NCBI RefSeq assembly: GCF_017874215.1
Contig: NZ_JAGGLB010000020.1
Coordinates: forward strand, 62,001 to 126,000
DNA: 64,000 nt
Source: Paenibacillus eucommiae
Lineage (GTDB): Bacteria; Bacillota; Bacilli; Paenibacillales; NBRC-103111
Direction: 5' to 3'
This document shows, in pieces, positions 62,001 to 64,000 of the stretch. Made by a program: the position numbers and the translations under genes. The first letter of the stretch is position 1. Each line of letters starts with the position of its first letter. Under the pieces are notes generated by a model. That model searched no databases. It saw only the letters and a list, made by a program, of their open reading frames with translations, and was not told where the DNA came from.

Positions 62001-63990
62001 ATTCATGATGACGGTGTTCATGAATAAGTTCAGATAATCCGGTGAGGAATTCCTGAGCCCGCTGCAAGGACAACGTGAAGCTTTTCTTCCCCTCAAGCAG
62101 CGCGGACAGAGGCACCTTCTGAACTTCTGTCAGTTCTGCGGTACCGGTCTTCGGATCGAATAATCCAAACCCGTTAGCTGCGTTATAGGCCTCGCTCTGT
62201 TCAAGCTTGGCAATCAGAAGCTGCTCTTTGTCTGAGGGGGCTTCGATCTGGGTAATTTGATCCTTCAGAAGAGGATAAATTTCATTGAATGAAGCTTCCT
62301 CTTTCAATTCAGTCAGCATTTCCAAGGCTGCCATACGCTGCAGCTCATTCCTGCTATGCAGCAGCAGCTCTAGCACCGAGGTCAGCTTCTCGGCAGGCTG
62401 CTTAAGCAGCAGTTGAATCGCGCTTTGGCGCAAGGAGCCTGTTTTAAGCTTCAGAATTGCCGCTACAGCCTCCAATTCACTGCCGCTTAATTCGAGCTTG
62501 GCAGCTTCGGTGAGCGCTTTTTCGCGATTGCTCAAGCTTTTGTCCCCAAGGCTTGCAAGAATAAATTCCCGCTGCAGCCGGTTCGCAGGGTCCCCCGTGA
62601 AATGAACAAGCAAATCGCCCCGCCGGTCAGGAGCGAGCGCTTCTTTCCTCGCGATCAGTTCCGCAATCCATTCATGATCCATATCATAACCCGTGAGGTA
62701 CATCATCTTACTGACAATCATGTCAGAGGAATAGCGGATATGGATCCAATCGAAAACCTTGGAGGCCATCGTCAGCTCCTTTTGCCCCAGCTCTGCAAAC
62801 ATTTGCCCAAATAGCCCGAATTGCTGTCTCCTTACAGATTTATCCTCCAACACAGCTATGCGCGGCACTTTAAGTTTTAATGTAAACTTGCCGTCTTCCT
62901 GGTCCCAGGTTTGTGAATAATCGAAGCTATAGTTGTAAAGAATCCAATAACGCAGCTCAGGATCCTTCTCCCCCAGCCATTCATGGGCAATCTGAAAGCA
63001 TACCTCTTTGTTCTGGCTTTGCGCCAGCATGTATTGAGCCACGATTTTCTGGTAGGTTTCTCCCCGCTGCATCAAATGCCGGATTTTATCATAAAGCTCC
63101 TGCTCTTCATGAACCGCATATGCCCAGAGACTCATAAAAATTTCGTTCACATTCTTGCTGTCCAGCCAAGCTTCACGCAGCTCCTTATCCTCCAGAGCTT
63201 GCGCAGCAAGTTCCAGGCACTGCTTAGCCACACGGGTATCTGCCGCTTCAAGCGCCAAGCCCGTCCATACGTCAAGTGCCCGGACCACGGAGCTAAAACG
63301 GATTAGATTATGGCTCTCAATAACCTGCAGCATATGTATCATAGCGTCCAGTGTGCCCTCGTCCATACGTTCAACAATACTTTGCCGCAAACCCTCTTGC
63401 AGCCGCGCAGCCACCAATAGCTCTCCTATCATCCGGTAGACATCTTTATTGTGACTAAGGAACGCTCCTTTAATCATAGGTGCAGACAGCAGAGCAGTAT
63501 TATTGTCTCCATAGATGATATCTTTCAAGGCATTTAGAACATGTTCATTGCCTAGGTCGATTTCGTAAGCGATCAGGTCTGGGAGGGCATCCGTTGGGAT
63601 CCGATAATCATTGTTTGAGAAATAGTCCGGCTTCGTCAAATAATCAAGTGTTGAGAAAGAGAGCCACTGCATACATACAAGCGAATTTATTTTGACAATC
63701 AAAGTTCCTGTGTGTGCTCTTAATTCCTTAGTACGGAACGGCCGTCTGGTGTAACCACTGCTGTATGGGTACTCTGCTGCATGCCGGACCATATAGCGGA
63801 AAACATCTGCATAGGCTTCATCCAGCAGCAGCTCCGCAATGGCTAATAAAGGATTGAACAGGCTGCTCTGCTCTCCGCCCGACATGGTGTCCAGCAAGCT
63901 TGCCATTTCATCCCTTAGTCCGTGCTCGACATAACCTTTTTCAGCATTTTCCACAATCCATTCAGCTATTTGCCGAAGTGAATTGTCCAC
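59032..63990 (-). CDS. Giant DUF4132-domain protein (MolR/YehI-like)
   Basis: The 1652-residue soluble protein has no membrane segments or signal peptide. The N-terminal two thirds are helical with HEAT-like repeats (LELLLHSRNELQRMAALEML, and others). The C-terminal part carries the DUF4132 region (about 1270-1480; VSPLVGALVFVARG-like LSPLVGALVFVARG, DSLLIAHPLHLYQSGQW, ELYLPNADELASGTLSRRYA). A conserved tail follows (about 1520-1640; DVDLVVSTAHVGGVDPEASL, RIAGQLGEYSVHLGSG, LFLPFMDEDPKTAEIL). E. coli MolR/YehI are relatives with no settled function. The start is GTG at 63,990. The frame stays open to the window edge, so the true start could lie beyond it. Confidence 0.8.
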   Translation of the reverse strand: MDNSLRQIAEWIVENAEKGYVEHGLRDEMASLLDTMSGGEQSSLFNPLLAIAELLLDEAYADVFRYMVRHAAEYPYSSGYTRRPFRTKELRAHTGTLIVKINSLVCMQWLSFSTLDYLTKPDYFSNNDYRIPTDALPDLIAYEIDLGNEHVLNALKDIIYGDNNTALLSAPMIKGAFLSHNKDVYRMIGELLVAARLQEGLRQSIVERMDEGTLDAMIHMLQVIESHNLIRFSSVVRALDVWTGLALEAADTRVAKQCLELAAQALEDKELREAWLDSKNVNEIFMSLWAYAVHEEQELYDKIRHLMQRGETYQKIVAQYMLAQSQNKEVCFQIAHEWLGEKDPELRYWILYNYSFDYSQTWDQEDGKFTLKLKVPRIAVLEDKSVRRQQFGLFGQMFAELGQKELTMASKVFDWIHIRYSSDMIVSKMMYLTGYDMDHEWIAELIARKEALAPDRRGDLLVHFTGDPANRLQREFILASLGDKSLSNREKALTEAAKLELSGSELEAVAAILKLKTGSLRQSAIQLLLKQPAEKLTSVLELLLHSRNELQRMAALEMLTELKEEASFNEIYPLLKDQITQIEAPSDKEQLLIAKLEQSEAYNAANGFGLFDPKTGTAELTEVQKVPLSALLEGKKSFTLSLQRAQEFLTGLSELIHEHRHHEYEVEDYSGAKQTLLLGTNLTTLKWRYDLADADQPVLERYPLAEVWKAYLEKSGFSPVELLQLEFYKNADTLYDYYFGELSSWEQTYYKPLEGWRKEFLDNLYPMSMLKGVEEFYEELPYSSQAQSLVKAYLEDNDKQSLFSFVNPVLNLIIGAFPEENLEEENKLLELFVRFWISWERKATYDDVSFKASFLLHYKLYGMQQYESTNLSLIDFLRAYKLGFFTENDMFKELLARPYSNHYIRQMTHTNGRFAEENPEIIPFQEKALQRILEIELNRGDLSTEVTRLATSIQYIEGMAYFMDILAGLEKEAFVRGFIYSYGNDLTKKEMFSRLLRACHPKKEEDAALLKQLLKDKKISELRLLEAAMYAPQWVEIISQYLGWRGLRSAAWYFHAHINESFSAEKETIVAHYSPISPQDFTDGAFDIHWFKEAYQELGEKKFQMLYQCAKYISAGSNHRRSQLFADAVLGRLKLQEMKASVADKRNKDHLLSYSLIPLSEDAAGDVLERYTFIQQFLKESKTFGAQRRVSEAKTASIALDNLARNAGYADVIRLTWDMEGRKLDELLHYFEPMELEDLTAQLVIDEDGKSDIRLSRKGKELKSIPAAYKKHAYIESLRNTKTELADQYRRARAELERSMESGSVFTLQEISRLMQNPVLSPLVGALVFVARGLDRLDGLDGNDGNYVQGGSDENSGHTRHLGYFEGGVLLGIDGLKYTIAESDSLLIAHPLHLYQSGQWSQYQKDLFDRQIKQPFKQIFRELYLPNADELASGTLSRRYAGHQVQPRKTVSLLKNRFWTVSYEEGLQKVYYKENVIASIYALADWFSPSDVESPTLETVRFYDRNTYKNLAIDQVPSLIFSEVMRDVDLVVSTAHVGGVDPEASLTTIGMRTAIVRESLRLLKIDNVVLEGNHARIAGQLGEYSVHLGSGMVYKQAVGALAILPVHSQHRGKLFLPFMDEDPKTAEILSKIVLLAQDTKIKDPQILSQLRS

Positions 63991-64000
63991 CTCTAACCCT

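Overview
The window looks like a chromosome segment of a Paenibacillus-type Gram-positive soil or plant-associated bacterium. The signs are S-layer-homology (SLH) anchored exoproteins, LplA/LplB/LplC-type sugar ABC transporters, a YesM/YesN-type two-component pair, many AraC regulators, strong AGGAGG ribosome sites, and U-rich hairpin terminators. No phage, conjugative, tRNA, rRNA or CRISPR locus is visible. Most genes lie on the minus strand.

Layout. 1-6 kb: the 5' end of a ROK-type regulator gene, a small membrane protein, a Gfo/Idh/MocA remnant, an AraC plus Gfo/Idh/MocA pair (+), and a PhyH dioxygenase plus AraC pair (-). 6.8-22.8 kb: a minus-strand block of response regulator, histidine kinase, two permeases, a solute-binding lipoprotein, and two large SLH surface proteins (one with a GH141-like beta-helix and discoidin domains), followed by a decayed Gfo/Idh/MocA gene. 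25-30.6 kb: a siderophore uptake operon (binding protein, two FecCD permeases, nitroreductase) divergent from a Btr-like AraC/binding-protein fusion regulator, with a Fur-like box in front of each arm. 31.3-46.4 kb: a glycan locus with a class III aminotransferase, sugar isomerase, amidohydrolase, ABC transporter, GH106-like glycosidase and Tat-exported beta-helix protein (-), divergent from a rhamnulokinase-like kinase, a DeoR regulator and a degenerate amidohydrolase (+). 46.4-48.2 kb: a chemoreceptor. 48.9-53.2 kb: an operon of PhyH dioxygenase, TIM-barrel glycosidase-like protein, ThuA and Gfo/Idh/MocA. 54.4-57.7 kb: lone trpB, a PfkB kinase and a HAD phosphatase. 58.3-64 kb: a GNAT acetyltransferase and a giant DUF4132-type protein.

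The most unusual content is non-coding. A composite repeat of about 0.5-0.8 kb occurs at least six times, always in the same orientation, next to transcription-unit ends. A full copy has a terminator-like hairpin, a long two-tier palindrome whose outer stem differs between copies yet stays paired, a conserved linker, a run of four ~25-bp hairpins of the type TTAACGATG/CATCGTTAA, and a third conserved module. A second ~325-bp element with terminal inverted repeats sits inside the same context at two places with its body in opposite orientations. I do not recognise either family.

Functionally the window is a sugar-scavenging region: sensing (two AraC regulators, YesMN-type, DeoR, chemoreceptor), surface glycan cleavage, ABC import and oxidoreductase/isomerase/kinase processing, plus iron uptake. 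Substrates are inferred from family membership only.
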